64,000 bases of DNA from Trichoplusia ni (GCF_003590095.1 NC_039480.1:11757328-11821327); one strand, 5' to 3'. Numbered from the stretch's first letter, positions 9,810 through 24,600 are shown. A program made the numbers and translations. Notes: generated by a model not told the origin, from the letters alone.

Positions 9810-12800
9810 GAGAACCAAACGGAATGAGTAGTTAAGAACACAAACCTGGCTTCATTAAAATATACGACAGCATCGTATAATTTGTAGATCCACCACGTTT
9901 CCACCATCCGTAAGTACTTTATAACTCGTCGCGCACCGTTGCCCTTTAAGAACTGAATTTTAAATGAAAATTATGAGAGCATCCAAAGAATTTCTAATCA
10001 CTACCTTATCGAGACGTCGTTACTTAAGTAAAAGTAATTAAGAAGATTTTATCGCATAAAGTAGTGTTGAAAGCAGATTCGAGTGGTTTCAAGTTGCTCT
10101 ATAAATCCAGAACCCTTTACACTTCATAGAATAGCAGTGAGGAGGGTCTTGTAGAACAATTACTTGGGAATATATTACGGGGCAAGGCGAGGCGAGGCGG
10201 TCGCGAGTAATGCTGCGATATTAACTTATCTCAGGTGCGTGCGGCAGTAAATATACAGAGTGCTTACTTCGGGAGTGTCAACGGAGCTGAAATAATGTAA
10301 CTGGGAGGTCCTTATCTCAGCACATCCACAGCGGTTACCCCGCAGTACCTACGGACGTCGGGAAATGTGGAGCGGCTAACAATTTATTAAAAAGATGGCG
10401 CCCAACTCAAATGATCATCTATCATTAGATTTATTGTTGTGCCAAAAGAATCTGCGCGGCTCCTGACATGGTTATTAACGAATAGGACTTGGCGTCATAC
10501 TTTGTTATTCTGTAGCGTTTGCATCAATATTTGCTTTTGTATAGATTTTGAAAGTCTTCCAACATTATGTTCCATTATTGCCTCGTCGTCCTCGTATCTG
10601 AGTATTTGAATAGAAAGTAAAATAAGGAGTTACAAACATTTTTCTTTTCTGGCTTTTATTATAGCAGTTTCTGGTATAGTTTGACATAATTTGTATGTCT
10701 AAATTGCTTTAGTACACAGATACGTAGTGAGACATACATCTGCGACTCTAAAAGCTTTGAAGAAGGCGACACGTATCGAACTGTTTTATGTATTCTCCGT
10801 TTGTCGCGAAACAGTGAGCGTAACGGATCACGTGTTCACGAATCTTGCCATCACTTTGTAGATATTACATCAAACAGCACGTTTTTTGGATAGTCCTCGA
10901 GAATGTAATATATATCTTGTTGACGTGTTTATAATAGTTCTCGATATACAATCCAAAAGAAAATTTTGGCGTAACTGTTTGGAAGTAGGTCTCCCTTCCT
11001 TAACGGCCCCAAGGAGGGGGACTCCCAAAATTATTGCGAATATATGCGATAACGCAATGCTTCGCTCCGAGAAAGGACTATTGTACTCTAGCTCTCGCAT
11101 AAACTTAACTAATTACACGTAAGTTAGATGAGTCTGAGTAATGCTTAAGGATACTATTTAGGAGGCACTTATTTTGACAACGTTTTACCGTTACAAGGAT
11201 GTTATAAAAATTCCAAATACAAGGCACTCTTTAAAGTAAATTACAAGCTTTCCAATTGCAGCCCAAACCAAAATAGATATCAGGAATGTGTAATCCCGAG
11301 ATATTATTAATCTCTAATCTCAGTTTAACATAGGATTTGACTTAATGATTAAGGTGCCGTTTTGAGGCAAGATCGATCTTGAGATCTACGGCACTTAATC
11401 CTTGATATGAGTTTCAGTCGGGTGATCGCCAAGTCTATTACGCAATGTGGGTCGTAACCTCTAACAGTTGCTCTGAGGCTTACATTTTAGTAATCCGCTT
11501 GTCGACAGGGTCTTCGTCCGACCGACGACGATACCTACGAAATTGAGGCGACTTTCGAAATGCCAACGTATGTGCAATTTTAGTTTCAATTAACACAAGA
11601 CAAATTGAGTCGCTTTTTAAAGAGACGTCGGGCGACGAAAGATAAAAATGACTTCAAGTAATTTGTTTCATTCCGTTAGGAGCTATCAAGAAAACACTTC
11701 TGTACGGCAAATTAAACCAGTATCTCATATCAGACTATAAATCAAAGTGGTCTTGTTATTCCATCTGTATCGACCAAGTAAAGCTAGTTAATCCAGCGAA
11801 AAATAAACATAGAAACGATCTCAACACCAAATCAGCAAAAGCGGTTTTATCAGAAAATGGAATCGTTCGACAATTTAAAATGCAAATGTCTCGCAAGGCA
11901 TATTTATGTAGAATATAAGCAAAAGTTGTTCGGCCCGATACCGCAGCCGGCTAGATAAGCCCTTTCAGTTCACTTTAGCACCCTCCCGTTCCCTTTATTT
12001 TAAACATTATCTACTTGAGGTTGGGAGCGAAAAAATTAGGCCAATTTAAGCGAACCAGTGAACCATTTTATTTATGTTGTTTGAATAGACGTCTGTTTGA
12101 CTAAAAATAACATTTTAGAGGCTATTTTGTTTTTTGCTTCTGTATTGGCCTTTCGAAAATAAAAATTTCAAGTTTATCAAATGATAGACAGAACGTTCTA
12201 AATAATATTTATCTCTTCAGTGTATGTAGTTTATTTATTATATCAAGCCACATTCACAAGCCACTTCACGCATCATTTTATTTGCTTTTTCAGATTAGCA
12301 TATTGATAAAAATACTGCAAACAAAACTTAGTATTGAACTCGTAATATCATTTATTCAAGATCGGGAATTCGAGAATGACAAAGATATATGTATTCAGAC
12401 ATATAAATGCTAATTCGAAGATATCTGTTCGAGTAATAAAACTAAGAGGGAATCTCGAGGAGCAAGTTCGGTATCAGATAGCGGAGCAGAGGCTATATGA
12501 TTTATTTTCCTCGATAAGACTTCCTCGGGGATGTTTTGTTGAGTTACACAAAAAGATAAAAGAAATTTGGCAAGTTTCTGTAATTCTTTCACCAATTAAG
12601 TCAAATTAATTACACATTTTAATGGTGAAATACCTTGTTCTTTATCTAGAGTTATGTCGGGGTTATATTTTATCATTTAATTTGGCATTGTGGAAAATGA
12701 GAATCGGGAAAATACCATCGGGCAGTGCTCTTAAATTTGTAGATTCTTGGAGAGCTTTTAAAATTTTAACACTAAATATCTTAATAATTTTGCTGCGAAT

Positions 12801-15282
12801 CGGATAATATTTGCAATTTAATGCAAATAATAAGACTCTAAGACAAGATGCAATGAACAAATTTAAAGAAAATTTGAATTTTAAGTTGGCGACTTGCTCA
12901 CATAGAAGTGCAAGTTCAAGTCCAGCCTGAGGTTTGAATTTCATTGTATTTTTATTATTTTTTTGCAAACATTAGCTTCTAGGAATAAGTTATCCGAAGC
13001 AATTCGCGACACGTAAACGCACTACGAGTTGGAACACATGTGAACATACGAGCAACACTAAGTGAAGGAGTCGGTGTCTGTTGCCTAATCGGGTATCACT
13101 AAAGCCTTTTACTGTAACTATTGTTGTGTCAGAAGAATGCGCCGCGAAATGGCACCAATGACACGTCTTTTAAGTGCTCATTCTCGACATGAACAATGAC
13201 GGGCTTCCTTACAAACGTACCAGTTAAGTAATCCAGTGTTCGAAAGAATCCTCGACGGATTTAAGTGCTATTGTGCAATTGATTTCTGCACTCTCGTTGG
13301 TAAATTGCCCGAAGTCTCTTTGTCATAGTTCCTGTTTACTTAAAAGTTTAAGTAGTTAAAATCGGTCAAGCGCGATGGAGGCGAGTCTCGCATCATTAGA
13401 TTGTAGATGGAAAAGTTTGTTTTCGATTTTTACTTCGATTAAAGGTGTTCGAATGTCTGTGAGTGCTTGGGATATTTTTGTTCCGTTTGATTTGATACGA
13501 GTTGTTATGAACCCCGTTTTATATAGTGTCTTTCTTTAAAAGGTTTAACAGTATATATGTTTCAATGAATTTTGTTCCGAAAGACTCGTGATATTTTATT
13601 TCTATACAATATTGTATGCATAATTTGTCGTATCCGGCGACTGCACTCCTTCCAATAGTTAAGTTTAATCAGATCGAGTACGCAGTACCCTATAAATTCG
13701 TTTGAAAGCACTATAACAATGAACTAATACAATGAAACGTCATTTGGCAAGTGTTAATATACTCGGGGTTGTTGTTTCACTCTTAATTGGCTATAAACTC
13801 ATAATTCACTGATAACAAAAGGCGAACGGCACACAGGAATATCGGCGTGATTCCAATTATCATCGCGGAATTGAGTCAAGCGACTACTAGTACATAAGTA
13901 CCAAGCAACAAATGAAGATTCCGTCTCTGGTTGCGTTCCATTGTCGTTTCCTAGTAGACGTTTGTATAACAACCGTCGAAGTTATTATACTAACGCCGCA
14001 GTGTACGCCGAGGTATAATGGGGTATTTCGTGTTCCGTATTCGCAGTATCACCGAGGATTCTAAACAACGGACTTGTGCAAACAAAGGTTCATTGCTGGC
14101 ATTGTTACAGTCGCGAGCAGACAACGCCGACTTAATGGTGACATTGTAGGAAACGTTAATTAAACCAACAACGATTCAACGAATGTGAGACTTTGAGCCC
14201 CACAGGTCTCTGTTTAATAACACTGAAACTGGTATTATTGTCGTGTCCGAAACTGTTGTCATAATACTTTAACACACTTGTCCATTCAACATTGAACTTT
14301 CTGTGCGCTGTTGCTGCTGTTTCCAACTTTGGAAAGATTAGTTTATTAAACAATAGAGTGATATATGTCTTTCATTTCTACGTTAACTGTTTGTTTTATT
14401 TACTTTTTGGGAATAGTTCAGGTAGATGTTAGTGTGTAGATTTGGAAGTTAAGTAGGATTCCGTTTTCGACATTTTAATAATTTAAGTTACCAGAAGTAC
14501 TAACTATAATTAGTTGTAGATGCGATTTGTTTATTATAAAAGAAAATAAAATGATTTTAATAACAGCGACCTTTGATCTTAAGTTGAGCTTAAATAGTTT
14601 TAAATCTCCAACCCTCGTACAAGATGATTTAAATTCTCATATCTTTAAAAGCAGTTTGCATAACAATGTATGACCGCATAAAATATCTGCAAAAAAAAGT
14701 TGATGACGTCAGTCTCCTATTAATATGCGCTTCGTATTTATGCCAGATACCATCCCACCCGTTCCATTTTTAAAAACTCAAACACTTCAGTTCGCCTCTA
14801 TTAGGGAATTCTGCACAAACGCAGTGTTTTCTCCCACAAAATGTAGCTGGATGAACAAGGAATAAAAAACAAAACAACCTTAATAAATGGCATTTGGCAC
14901 AGCGCTTCGAAATCTGTAGCGAACCGAACAGACAATGAATTGACAAAAATTTGGCCCACTTACATAAATATTAGTGTTTCCGAGTAACACAAATCTATTT
15001 TAACGTAATAAGGTTTTTTTTTGTTTGACTCGCCCCTTAAACCTCAGTTATAAATATTTTGATGGCATTAAAATACTAATGTATTCAAGACTGTTTTAGG
15101 AAAAAAGAATATGAATTGCAAATTTCATCATTCAAGATGAGCGCATGTTTCTGACGTACGTTACCGACTTTCAGGTTTTAAGAGGGATCTTTACATAAAA
15201 TGTAATCCATAATGATTTTTTTCAACGTATATTATAGACATTTGATTGCGTATTACATATACTTGGAGATTATATTTCGAAA
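9810..15282. other. unique DNA, no gene recognised
   Basis: Long single-copy-looking stretch. The block at 10170-10470 is GC-richer and holds GCGAGGCGAGGCG (about 10187-10199) and AAGATGGCGCC (10392-10402), which resembles YY1/Pho-type sites. Frames at 10870-11122, 12376-12609 and 12663-12968 occur on opposing strands over the same bases and show no domain. Confidence 0.45.
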
Positions 15283-15540
15283 CTAGCTGTTGCCCGCGAC
15301 TTCGTTCGCGTGGGTATAAGATATAAGTTATGATTTATACCTGCCCTGTTTTTTCACATTTTCCATTGTACCTATCTTCGCTCCTATTAGTCGCAGAGTG
15401 ATGATTTATAGCCTAAAGCCTTCCTCGATTAATGGTCTATTCAACACAAACGAATTTTTCAATTTGGACCAGTAGTTCCTGAGATTAGCGCGTTCAAACA
15501 AACAAACTCTGCATCTTTATATATTAGTATAGAGTATAGA
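15283..15540 (-). mobile_element. Helitron-like element, family A, nearly complete
   Basis: On the minus strand it begins TCTATACTCTATACTAAT and ends GGGCAACAGCTAG next to host T (plus A|CTAG at 15282/15283). A 3' hairpin lies at 15293-15314: CCC/GGG plus GCGA/TCGC with a 2-nt bulge, ending 10 nt from the terminus. TC start, CTRR end and a subterminal hairpin are the Helitron hallmarks. The element is about 258 bp and non-coding, so it would depend on a RepHel protein encoded elsewhere. Confidence 0.87.
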
Positions 15541-18500
15541 AGTATAGAAAATAAACCTAATATTTAATAATTCTGATCTTTCGAGCTTTCTATAATAAAA
15601 CGAACATAGGTTTTTAGCAATTACAAAGACCTTGTCTAAATGTTACCTAAACGTCTATTCATCACGAACATATAAACATTATCATAGGCTACGATCAGTA
15701 TAGAGACCGATATTGTTGGATACAAATAAACGCAATATAAAGCCGTTGTCCGGGATGTTGGATGCCATCCATCATTTCCTTTCACTTCATTAGGCGTAAC
15801 GTTCAAAATAAACATGTTGTCCACTAACCATCCGAACGATGAATAACCTTGCTCGGGTATTTACTCATAATACAGTATATCGTACAATTATTATTGTTAT
15901 ATTCCTTCCGAATAATGCTTTCACATTTTGTGATAGTCGCGTCCCTATTTTGACATCTACCTATTTAAGGAGGTAAGCATCAAAAGCAGAATGAAGTTTT
16001 CAAAAAAAGAGTTTAAACTGGCCATAATTCATTGTAAAAAAGTCACTTCAAATATGGAACGAAATCGAAGCGAATGCTTATAAACATCGGAAATTTTCGT
16101 ACAGCCAATATTTTATCTTTTATCTACAACTGAACATTGAACAGTGAAATGTATGTAAAACTTGTGGAAGGCTATAAAACGTAGGAAGAGACAATACAAT
16201 AAAGCAGCTACCGAAACACGATGCATGGAAGTGAACTCCGTTCCATATAAAAATTCATTGAAACCATTTCATATCTTTCGTTCAAACTTGCAGTCGTGTT
16301 AAGAATTTTAAAGTGATTTTGTATTCACGTCATAAAATGTAGGCAATACAGCACTGTGACGAAAATGATCATCTAATACCTAAACAATCTATTTAAAAGA
16401 AAGAAGTTATTTGAAGTCTTAAAATTAAGTAAAGTCAAGATGTAACAAACCACTGAAGCCTAAACAGAAAACGGATTTTTCTGCAATAACATTTCTTAAA
16501 GAGTTATGTAATTAGACAACCTTTCTAACTTGTATTTTATTGCAAAATATCTTCGACTCTGAAAAGTAAGGTACAAAGAATACCAAATAAAAGTTCGAGG
16601 TACAAGACCGATAAAAAATCAATAAACGAATACGCGTGAAGCAACATATACATGCAACTATAGAAACAGTGTTGCTCTTATCATTACCCGGGATTCAGGA
16701 AATAAACAAGGAAACAGAGGTTGTTGTGGACCATGTAAACAAAGTGTTGGAGGTGAGGCGCCAAGTATTACTGCTGTCGATTCCCACACTCCCGAAGAAC
16801 CTTGTTTGTCTAAGGCGTTCCGAACAACTTGCGTGAAATTGATATCAGGCTTACACACGAACCTCTGTTTGCGCATAGTGAATCGTTATTACAATCGTGA
16901 TAGGATCTCGTGTGCTTTTGTTTTTATGAAATATACTTTGTTTTGACGGGAATTTCGGTGAATTTGGCGGGTAAGCCTTTTTGATTGATATTTGTATTGC
17001 TGTTTTTATTTTCGTTTTTTTTTTAAACAGAATTGTTTTTTTTTTCGTATTTTGGAGTTCATTAAAATTGTGTTGCATATTTGGTAGTACTCAAAGTTTA
17101 TTTAGTAGTTTTTAGTTAACAAGAACAACACCAATCATACAAAAAAGTATTTCCGTATTAGGTAAATGATGCAACGATTACTCACGCGTATTTATCGGGA
17201 TTGCGCGACTAGTTTCAGACCCAACCGGAGTTCTTAATCATAAGCTGACGCGGCGGATATAAAAACATTTCCTTTACACTTAGTAAAACATTTTTAAACT
17301 TGCAACAGCGGACCTAATAACATTGGCAACAGCCAAACTCCATTTAACTTTAATCCCATTGGTAACTTTACTCATATCATTAGGCACGTAAAACACAAAG
17401 AAGTCAGAGAATCGGAAACTTACGAGGTGTACCCGAAGCGTTATAACGCGAGATAGGGACGTCGGCCTTTCCTTCCGAACCATATACCACCTATTCATTC
17501 CGAGGGGTAAGAAAATTTTATTTCAAGTTAAATTGTGTTCGCAACTCAGCCACTTCTTATTTATTGGGGGAAGTATTGACGCCTCTGGCATATCACACGT
17601 GAACAAAAGCATCTAATAACAAAGTCAAAGCGCCCTCCGTCATACAGCCAATACCGAAATGCATTTCCCCCAAAGTGCCTCTATTATTTCTTCGCTTTGA
17701 ACTTTATTAAATCAAATTGTCTCCGCTAATAATCTTTTGCATCTTATTATGAAGGGTGCGTCTTTATAAAGTAAATACGTGAGGCATATTTGATAGGTGA
17801 TTGCTGTCAGAGACACGGCTTAAGCGTCCCAGACGTTTCCTTATTTATTTGAGGCCCGTTTTATGTTGTCATTTTCTGTCGTCTTCAGGCAAAATACGTA
17901 AATGGTTATATGCTAACATGTCAAAGTTCATCGCGTATTTTCTTATTTCTCAGGGTCTTATGTGTAATGGCGAGAATTCTGTCAGCTTCGCTTGCCTTTT
18001 TCGTTTAAGGCCTTCTATTTTAATTAACTTTAACAATGAAATGAATAAAGTTGTGGCGGTGGGCATCTTGCGACGTCGTCGTATCGGCGTCCCCACAAGT
18101 GTGCCTTGTTTTATTCATAGGCATCTTTGAATAAAGATGAAAATATTAAGTCTGACCAAGGAAAACGCCAACTGGGGGCTAATGTGGTTGGGGGTTAATA
18201 GTCATACATATTAATGGGAAAAATAATATGTTTACCGTGTTGTTTAAGGTGTCGTGTCTTCTCTTTCACAAACAAACAAAATAAGGTTGTAAAAATAAGT
18301 TATTTAAGTATTAAGCAGTATATAAAAATACATAGGAAATCCCTTCTATATACTTCGATATTAAGACCACAATTAATCATAGACATTTACCTACTAAATA
18401 AAAAACAGTCATTAAAATATTTGAGGGGCTTTGAATACGAAAGCTAAAAATAAATTTAGAGGAAACGGTCTGGCCGACGTGACTGCTTTGTTAAAAAAAT

Positions 18501-18669
18501 AACGAAAAACCAAATGGTACTGCGCGAGAGCCCTAATTAGTTACCGGCCGCATAAAAGCTTGTTGCAATGAAACGAGGATGATGACTTGCAACCGTTATC
18601 ATTTGTTTAGCTATTCATGAAACACTTGTGAGATTCTAACGTTAGGGAATCGCGATTTTTATAAAAAAA
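15541..18669. other. unique AT-rich DNA
   Basis: No repeat recognised. The block at 16630-16870 is GC-richer and open on both strands; 17801-18130 holds a 109-codon frame without any recognisable motif. I annotate no gene. Confidence 0.45.
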
Positions 18670-18851
18670 CTAGCTGTCTTACATGATTTTGCACATACAA
18701 TTGAGATTAAGGGAATAAAAAAATATAAGTTGTCCGATTCTCAGACCTACCGAATATGTGAACAAAATTTCATAAAAATCGGTTGAGCCGTTTCGGATTT
18801 TTTCAATTTCATACACCGTGGCACGATAATTTCATATATTAGTGATGTAGA
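18670..18851 (-). mobile_element. Helitron-like element, family B, shortened copy
   Basis: It starts on the plus strand with A|CTAG (18669/18670), the reverse of a CTAG 3' end. It continues through ACCGAATATGTGAACAAAAT and ATCGGTTGAGCCGTTTCGGA to ACACCGTGGCACGATAATTT and TATATTAG. These are the family B 5' blocks seen at 21373 and 37073. The interior is deleted relative to those copies. Confidence 0.7.
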
Positions 18852-21372
18852 AATATTTTTTGTCATTTGCATTTTATTTGTATCTGTCAGTAGTATCTTA
18901 TCAATTAGCTAATGAAATCAAGTATCTTTAAATTACAAAAAGACAGACATAGCCAATTGAGCAAAACTGACAGAATCTTTGAAAAGAAAAAATAAATAAA
19001 AATATAAACATTAAGCAACACGTGTAAACTTTGAAGTACTTTAAAAGCAATCTTTTAAATGTCAAGATCATACGTAATAAATTGAAACGGTAATTGGGGA
19101 TCTTAATAATAGGCCCCGACAAATGCTGACTGACTTTAATACTTTGAATTTTAATGGCAATTATTTCTGAGACATCGAGTTTTTTTGGAATAAATCATGT
19201 TGTGAAACGAATTAAGTATTTTTATGAGGACTGTATTGTAATAAATTTAATTGTTACGTATTTTTTTTACATTTTGGGAAGTGGCTAATTGCTTTTAAAC
19301 ACGTATACGTAATAGTAAACGGTTGACTGGAAAATCAAAAAGTAGAAAGACCAGGAAAGTTTCATAAGGAAAACCAAGACATACTTAGACGAAAGTCAAA
19401 GACTACAAACAGAAAGTTAAAAACATAACATTTTTAAGAGCACCACAATTCCGCAGCCAAAATATGGGCTAGCACTCTCGCGATCATATTAAATATGCAT
19501 ATGTTTAACATGTGTAACATTCTAGACAGCTTCTACTTGACGCCGGTAGCTAACTCAGCGGAAATCTACATTTAAATGCACCACCTGGCCCATCAATCCT
19601 CGTTTAAGAAAAAACAACATGGTGGACTCAACTGGGCGCGCTTGCAACACTTTTACAGCTACTTATGCCTCTCATCTCTCATGATAAATGAGTGTTCGCA
19701 GAGTTTTAGTGCGCGCCGCCTGCACGTTACGGTCGCCTAAGATACTAACTTGCGAAGACGTGGACCATAAACATTCGGTGCGTTCACTTGTTTCAACATT
19801 ATTGTCGACCGACGCACAGTTTTGACTTTCCCAAATCTCAGTTGGGTAATTGTTTCCTATTATTTCTGTAACAAATAGTGAAATCTTGCCGAAATGATGT
19901 TTAGCAACCCCTGCTTCCAGTAAAATGTTTATTTAGGTGTTTCTGTTGACTTTATAGAGTAAATATTTTGACTGATATTCAAATTTGTACGATACGAAAT
20001 ATTTGCGTGTATTTTTTCTTTTACTTTTGAAGCATGCTAATAAAATTTTCGTATTCAAATTGAGAGTTACTCTGAAGTACGTAAAGAGATATCGTATAGA
20101 ACTAAAAAGCGTACAATAATATTTACATAAAGGAATCGACTAACGAATCGTATTTACACGCAAAACAAGGCGCTTTTCCTTTTCATTTTCCGCATCTCCG
20201 AGTCAACACGGAGTGCGTTGCTTCGCCTGTCGGCTTTTCTCCCACTTTAATGGCTTCATCTTTATTCGGAGCCTCGTGAATATTACTGGGTGCCTAAGGA
20301 ACATTTTGTCCTGTTACTATTACTGACACACCATTCAAGACTTAACGTTTTTTAACCTTATCGACATTTTTTTGCCGAGTTTTTGAGCATCATCTAAACA
20401 TAAAAAAAATACATTTTAAGCCGTCGTGTAACTGCTAACTGTCAAAGTTTAATGTACGAGGTCTTCTTTATCTTTTCCACTTCATAACAGTTTAGAGGCA
20501 ATTTCTTCAAAGAAAATTATAGATAAAAAGGGTCTAAAGAAACACGCTAAGGGGGTATATTTTTTATTTTCCTTAAAATACTTCTGAGTAATAATTTCCC
20601 GCTTAGCACGCCCTGAAGAGTCATTACCTTGCTCACACAATTCAAGATTATAGAGGTACCTTTATCACATAATACAAAGAATGGATTTATTGTATCAGAT
20701 AATAACTATTATTTACTGAATTGGAAAAAGGTTCGACGGTGGTTCATTGAAACGTTATTTATGACGCAAATAAATTGTGATCTAATTTTATATCATTTGC
20801 TTTTATTTTCGTGCAAATAATCTCTAAATATTTGATATAACATTCCTGTTCCCTTTTTAACAGCCTGTATATATTTACAGAACGTAACATATAACTAGGA
20901 TCGGCAAACTTTAACACAGCTCCACTATCTCAAATAAAACAAGAAACAGTCGCACTACACGTAAAGCAACTGATTTTAAAATTGATAGCGCGCATGACGG
21001 TTTGAAAGTAGTTCGACGTAACGGATCGTTCATCTTTATTCAAACCGCGTTCATGAATAACACAGCAAGGGTAAATACAACTCCCTCGGGAACTAGTGAT
21101 AACAGTGACGTCAGAGACAAGAGCAATTCACTCCGGAATCTTTATTACGCCCAACTTTCTTAAGTGGAGGATAAGATACGAATAATACGAGATTAGAGAA
21201 GTTATCTCTAGTGAATTATTAAATGCATAGTTTCAACAACTTTGGATATATCGTGTTTTCAAGAGTTAGGGTACTCTTGCCGAGATTTGTGGTTGATATT
21301 TGGAATTTGGTTTATCTAAAAGGTGTTTTTGATTGCTTCAAATACGATCTCTCTCCTTTTGTGTCACGAATA
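18852..21372. other. unique AT-rich DNA
   Basis: Nothing coding recognised. GC-richer patches lie at about 19600-19800 (GTGCGCGCCGCCTGCACG) and 20160-20290. Both are possible regulatory or conserved blocks only. Confidence 0.45.
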
Positions 21373-21641
21373 TCTATCTTCTAATATATAAAATTCCCGT
21401 GTCACGATGTTAGTTACCGTACTCCTCCGAAACGGTTCGACAGATTTTGTATACATATTGGGTAGGTCTGAGAATAGAACATCTATTTTTCATACCTCTA
21501 ATTGATAAGGGATGCTCACACAAAAAATATATTTTATTTTTTGGACGAAATTGTTTGTTTTTATTTTTTTTATAATGTGGCATTGAAAATGCATACAACT
21601 AGAAAAAAAATCCGCAAAACAACGTTTGCTTGACCAGCTAG
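21373..21641 (+). mobile_element. Helitron-like element, family B, complete
   Basis: Starts TCTATCTTCTAATATATAAA after host A (21372) and ends GACCAGCTAG before host T (21642), an A^T insertion site. A short 3' hairpin, GCAAAAC/GTTTGC with one bulged A, lies about a dozen bases from the end. Length 269 bp, non-coding. It aligns along its whole length with 37073-37354, mostly by substitutions and short indels. The frame at 21410-21598 minus is a shadow. Confidence 0.87.
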
Positions 21642-24415
21642 TATCATATATTTTAACCTGTTACAAATTAAATACATAGAGTTTCTTGAACTAATTTCAG
21701 TTTTATGAAGAGCCATGGTTTAGTAGAAAGCTAGACTAAAACTAGTTTCTAGGTTATAAATATATTTATGCTTAGATACAGGATTCCTCTTTTACGTGAA
21801 ATTATTATTATTACAATTACGCAAACTAATATACTCCAATCCTAGTAATTTGATATAGAATTTAAGGTAATGGATATATGAATACGTTAAGAAAGATTTA
21901 AATGATATTAAGTTAGCATAACTGCGAGCGTATCTCTTAGCAATAACAAGCCAGTTTAGTACTCTCGTCGCGTACAAATGATAAGAAAACCTAAGTGTCT
22001 TATTACGTCACATGTTTGTAAAACATGTCGGAATGTACCGTAATTTAGGTCTTAAGATTATCCTTGAATTTTATGCTTTTGTGGAATAGAATAGTATGTT
22101 ATTTATTGCACACCACATACATGAGTAGAGGATTGGATACGAGTAAATAGTAATGTATAGTATATGAGTATTTGTAGTTCAATGAAGATTGGTAAGAAAT
22201 ATATATTTACTCTGGTATCAGGTCCATAATTAACACTATATATAAAAAGTATAACACTATCGCTACCTAATTACCTAAATGTTTTCGGGGAGACGACTGC
22301 TGCGCTACTCTAATGCCAACGTGCTCTTTACATGTACAAACGAATGCGTCAGCAGTGTGTCCCTATAATATCATACAATGGTTTACTCACGCGTATTTAT
22401 TGCTGTTCCCCGACTAGTTTCGTTTTATCAGTTAATAATGAATCATCACAAACCAAAATTCAGTTCGTCATTAGATATATTTCGAAGGCTTGTATAATAA
22501 ATAAATTGTTGTAATTAAATTTTTTTCGTTCGGTTACAGTATAATAAATGGCTCAAACAACTCATAGTCTAAATGAAATAAAACTACGCTATCATTTACA
22601 AACAAATTATTCTGTAAAACAAGCTAAATTCAAAACACCTTGGTTCATCGTAATATGTAAAATTCTCTGCTTTCAGGTAATATTCATTTGAGTGCTAGCT
22701 TAAAAACCATTATAACATGAGACGTGAAATTGCATCACATTTTTATCATACCGTATTTCACACACACTGATTTCCAATTTAACAAACAGCATAAAAGCGG
22801 CACTTTATCCGTTTAATTTAAATGAAATAAAAAATGTAGTTTAAATAAGTGTACTATTAATTCCCTGGAAGCAATTACACGATGCAATTCGTTTAGCACT
22901 GAAGTTTATTAAGGTTCGTCTGACTGAACATATGTGCTAGGCATTTCATTTCGCAATATAAATCATGTAATACCGTATGTATGGGCCTTATTAAATCGTT
23001 TCGCGGAAAAACGGAAAGAGATTTCTCTTCGCTGATGCGATTCCAATTTCGCTCTATTCCTAATTGAATACTGGATTTTTTAAATGAATTCACAATTGGT
23101 CTGTTGGAAAATATGAATTTGTAAACGGATTTATTTAGTGGATATTTTAAAGTTGTTTTTTTTAGTTTATTCATTTTTTTCGTGAAATATTCGATTTGAG
23201 TGTTGAGTGAATGTTATTTTATTGGAAATGGTAATCAACTTGTAAAATATTTATGCACGTACTAATTGGAATGGCTTTTATTTTCTACATATTAGTAAGA
23301 ACTTTTCAAATAATAAAAAAAGTTTTGTGTTTTTTGTTACCATATTTTTTTTAATTTCCTTTTCTGTATATTAACTCTCTCGCAACTCGCAACTGACTTA
23401 TTTTTTGACAATTTACGTGACTTAGACAATCCAATTCAAAACATTTCAGCACTATGTATCTATACGTCAATGTAACTTGTTAGACCAAGCAAATACCCAT
23501 TCAATCGCAGCTATCATAATAAGACTCCTTCCTAGAAGCACTCTGCCTTCTAAATTAGCATAGAAACTTATTATGTTATGGTTCCGTATGTGGTGGGCTA
23601 ACTGCTCTCGTGGCTTCCTTTATGTGAAAAGTTTGTCAGTCTCCTTATAAATATATAATGCAGACTAATAAGTTACTACACAGTTACAAGCGTATAGCTA
23701 ATTGTAACATTAATCTACAGCGAGTTGTAAAAAACCCGGGACCTTTTTTTGAACATCACAAATAATATTTTTGGAAAAGTTTCGCTGTTGAATAAACTGT
23801 TGTATTAAAAATATTATTAAAATTGATGTTGCAATAATATTTAGAGATCTTGTCTCTTAGGGCACGTAATGAGGAAATATATCCTTATTACGTAGATATC
23901 ATAAAATTGAGCCGTACCAAATTTCAAGATTCTGAATTTACCTACGGGAAATATATTCAGCCTTTGGGGACACAAAAAAAATGTAATCATTCATTCAATA
24001 TATCAGTAAGTTTTAAATAGAATTCAAGTGTTAATGTTACTTTTATCCCCATTCCCACATATCACCTATATTCAATGGCCGATTTTAATTTATAATGTCG
24101 TTCATAGACTTTCCACCCTGACGGTACTCTTCCAGTGGTATAGAGTAACGGTGTTTATTAGCGCAAGCGTAGTGTTCCTAACTCACACTTGATACTTGAA
24201 CTTAGTTCAGTTTTAGCGACTTCACCTTGTTAACGAACCAATTATTAACCTTTAATAATATGATATATTATACTCTTAGCTAATATTGCAAACGAACTGT
24301 GACCAATTTGTTAAGCGTTATTTTTTCGGCATAATTTTATAGTTTTAAATCGACAGCACGTAACGAGCTAGCGTGGTGATGAAATCCAGAATTTTTCCTA
24401 TATAAGAAGAGACGT
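21642..24415. other. unique AT-rich DNA
   Basis: No gene recognised. A weaker acceptor-donor abutment, CTCTGCTTTCAG|GTAATA, lies at 22676/22677 on the plus strand. It was not accepted as a ratchet site because the donor is imperfect. Confidence 0.5.
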
Positions 24416-24600
24416 GTGCCCAATAGTGGGACGTTTACTATTTTACTATAGATGTCTTAAAGGTGGGCACAGCGCAGGTCTCTTCTCTTTTAGGGAAGGT
24501 TTAAGCATTTACCACTACGCTAGCTCACTGCGGGTCGGCGATTTTAGATTTCAATATTTTATTATTTCCCTCCGATGTTTTTTCACAGTTCAACAGGTGT
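24416..24600. mobile_element. LINE 3'-region fragment (lepidopteran 'CAGTGGGACG' tail)
   Basis: Contains GTGCCCAATAGTGGGACG at its left and CCACTACGCTAGCTCACTGC, CGGGTCGGCGATTTTAGA and CCTCCGATGTTTTTTCACAG further right. I recognise these blocks from the 3' part of an abundant lepidopteran non-LTR element. The open frame at 24414-24602 is the repeat, not a gene. The block order suggests joined pieces. Clade assignment is not secure. Confidence 0.65.

Noticed and set aside
17801..18130. 109-codon frame as a gene
   Set aside because: The residues look like translated AT-rich non-coding DNA, and no splice or start context supports it.
22660..22682. Ratchet candidate CTCTGCTTTCAG|GTAATA at 22676/22677
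   Set aside because: Acceptable acceptor, but the donor departs from GTAAGT; kept only as a note in the stretch description.
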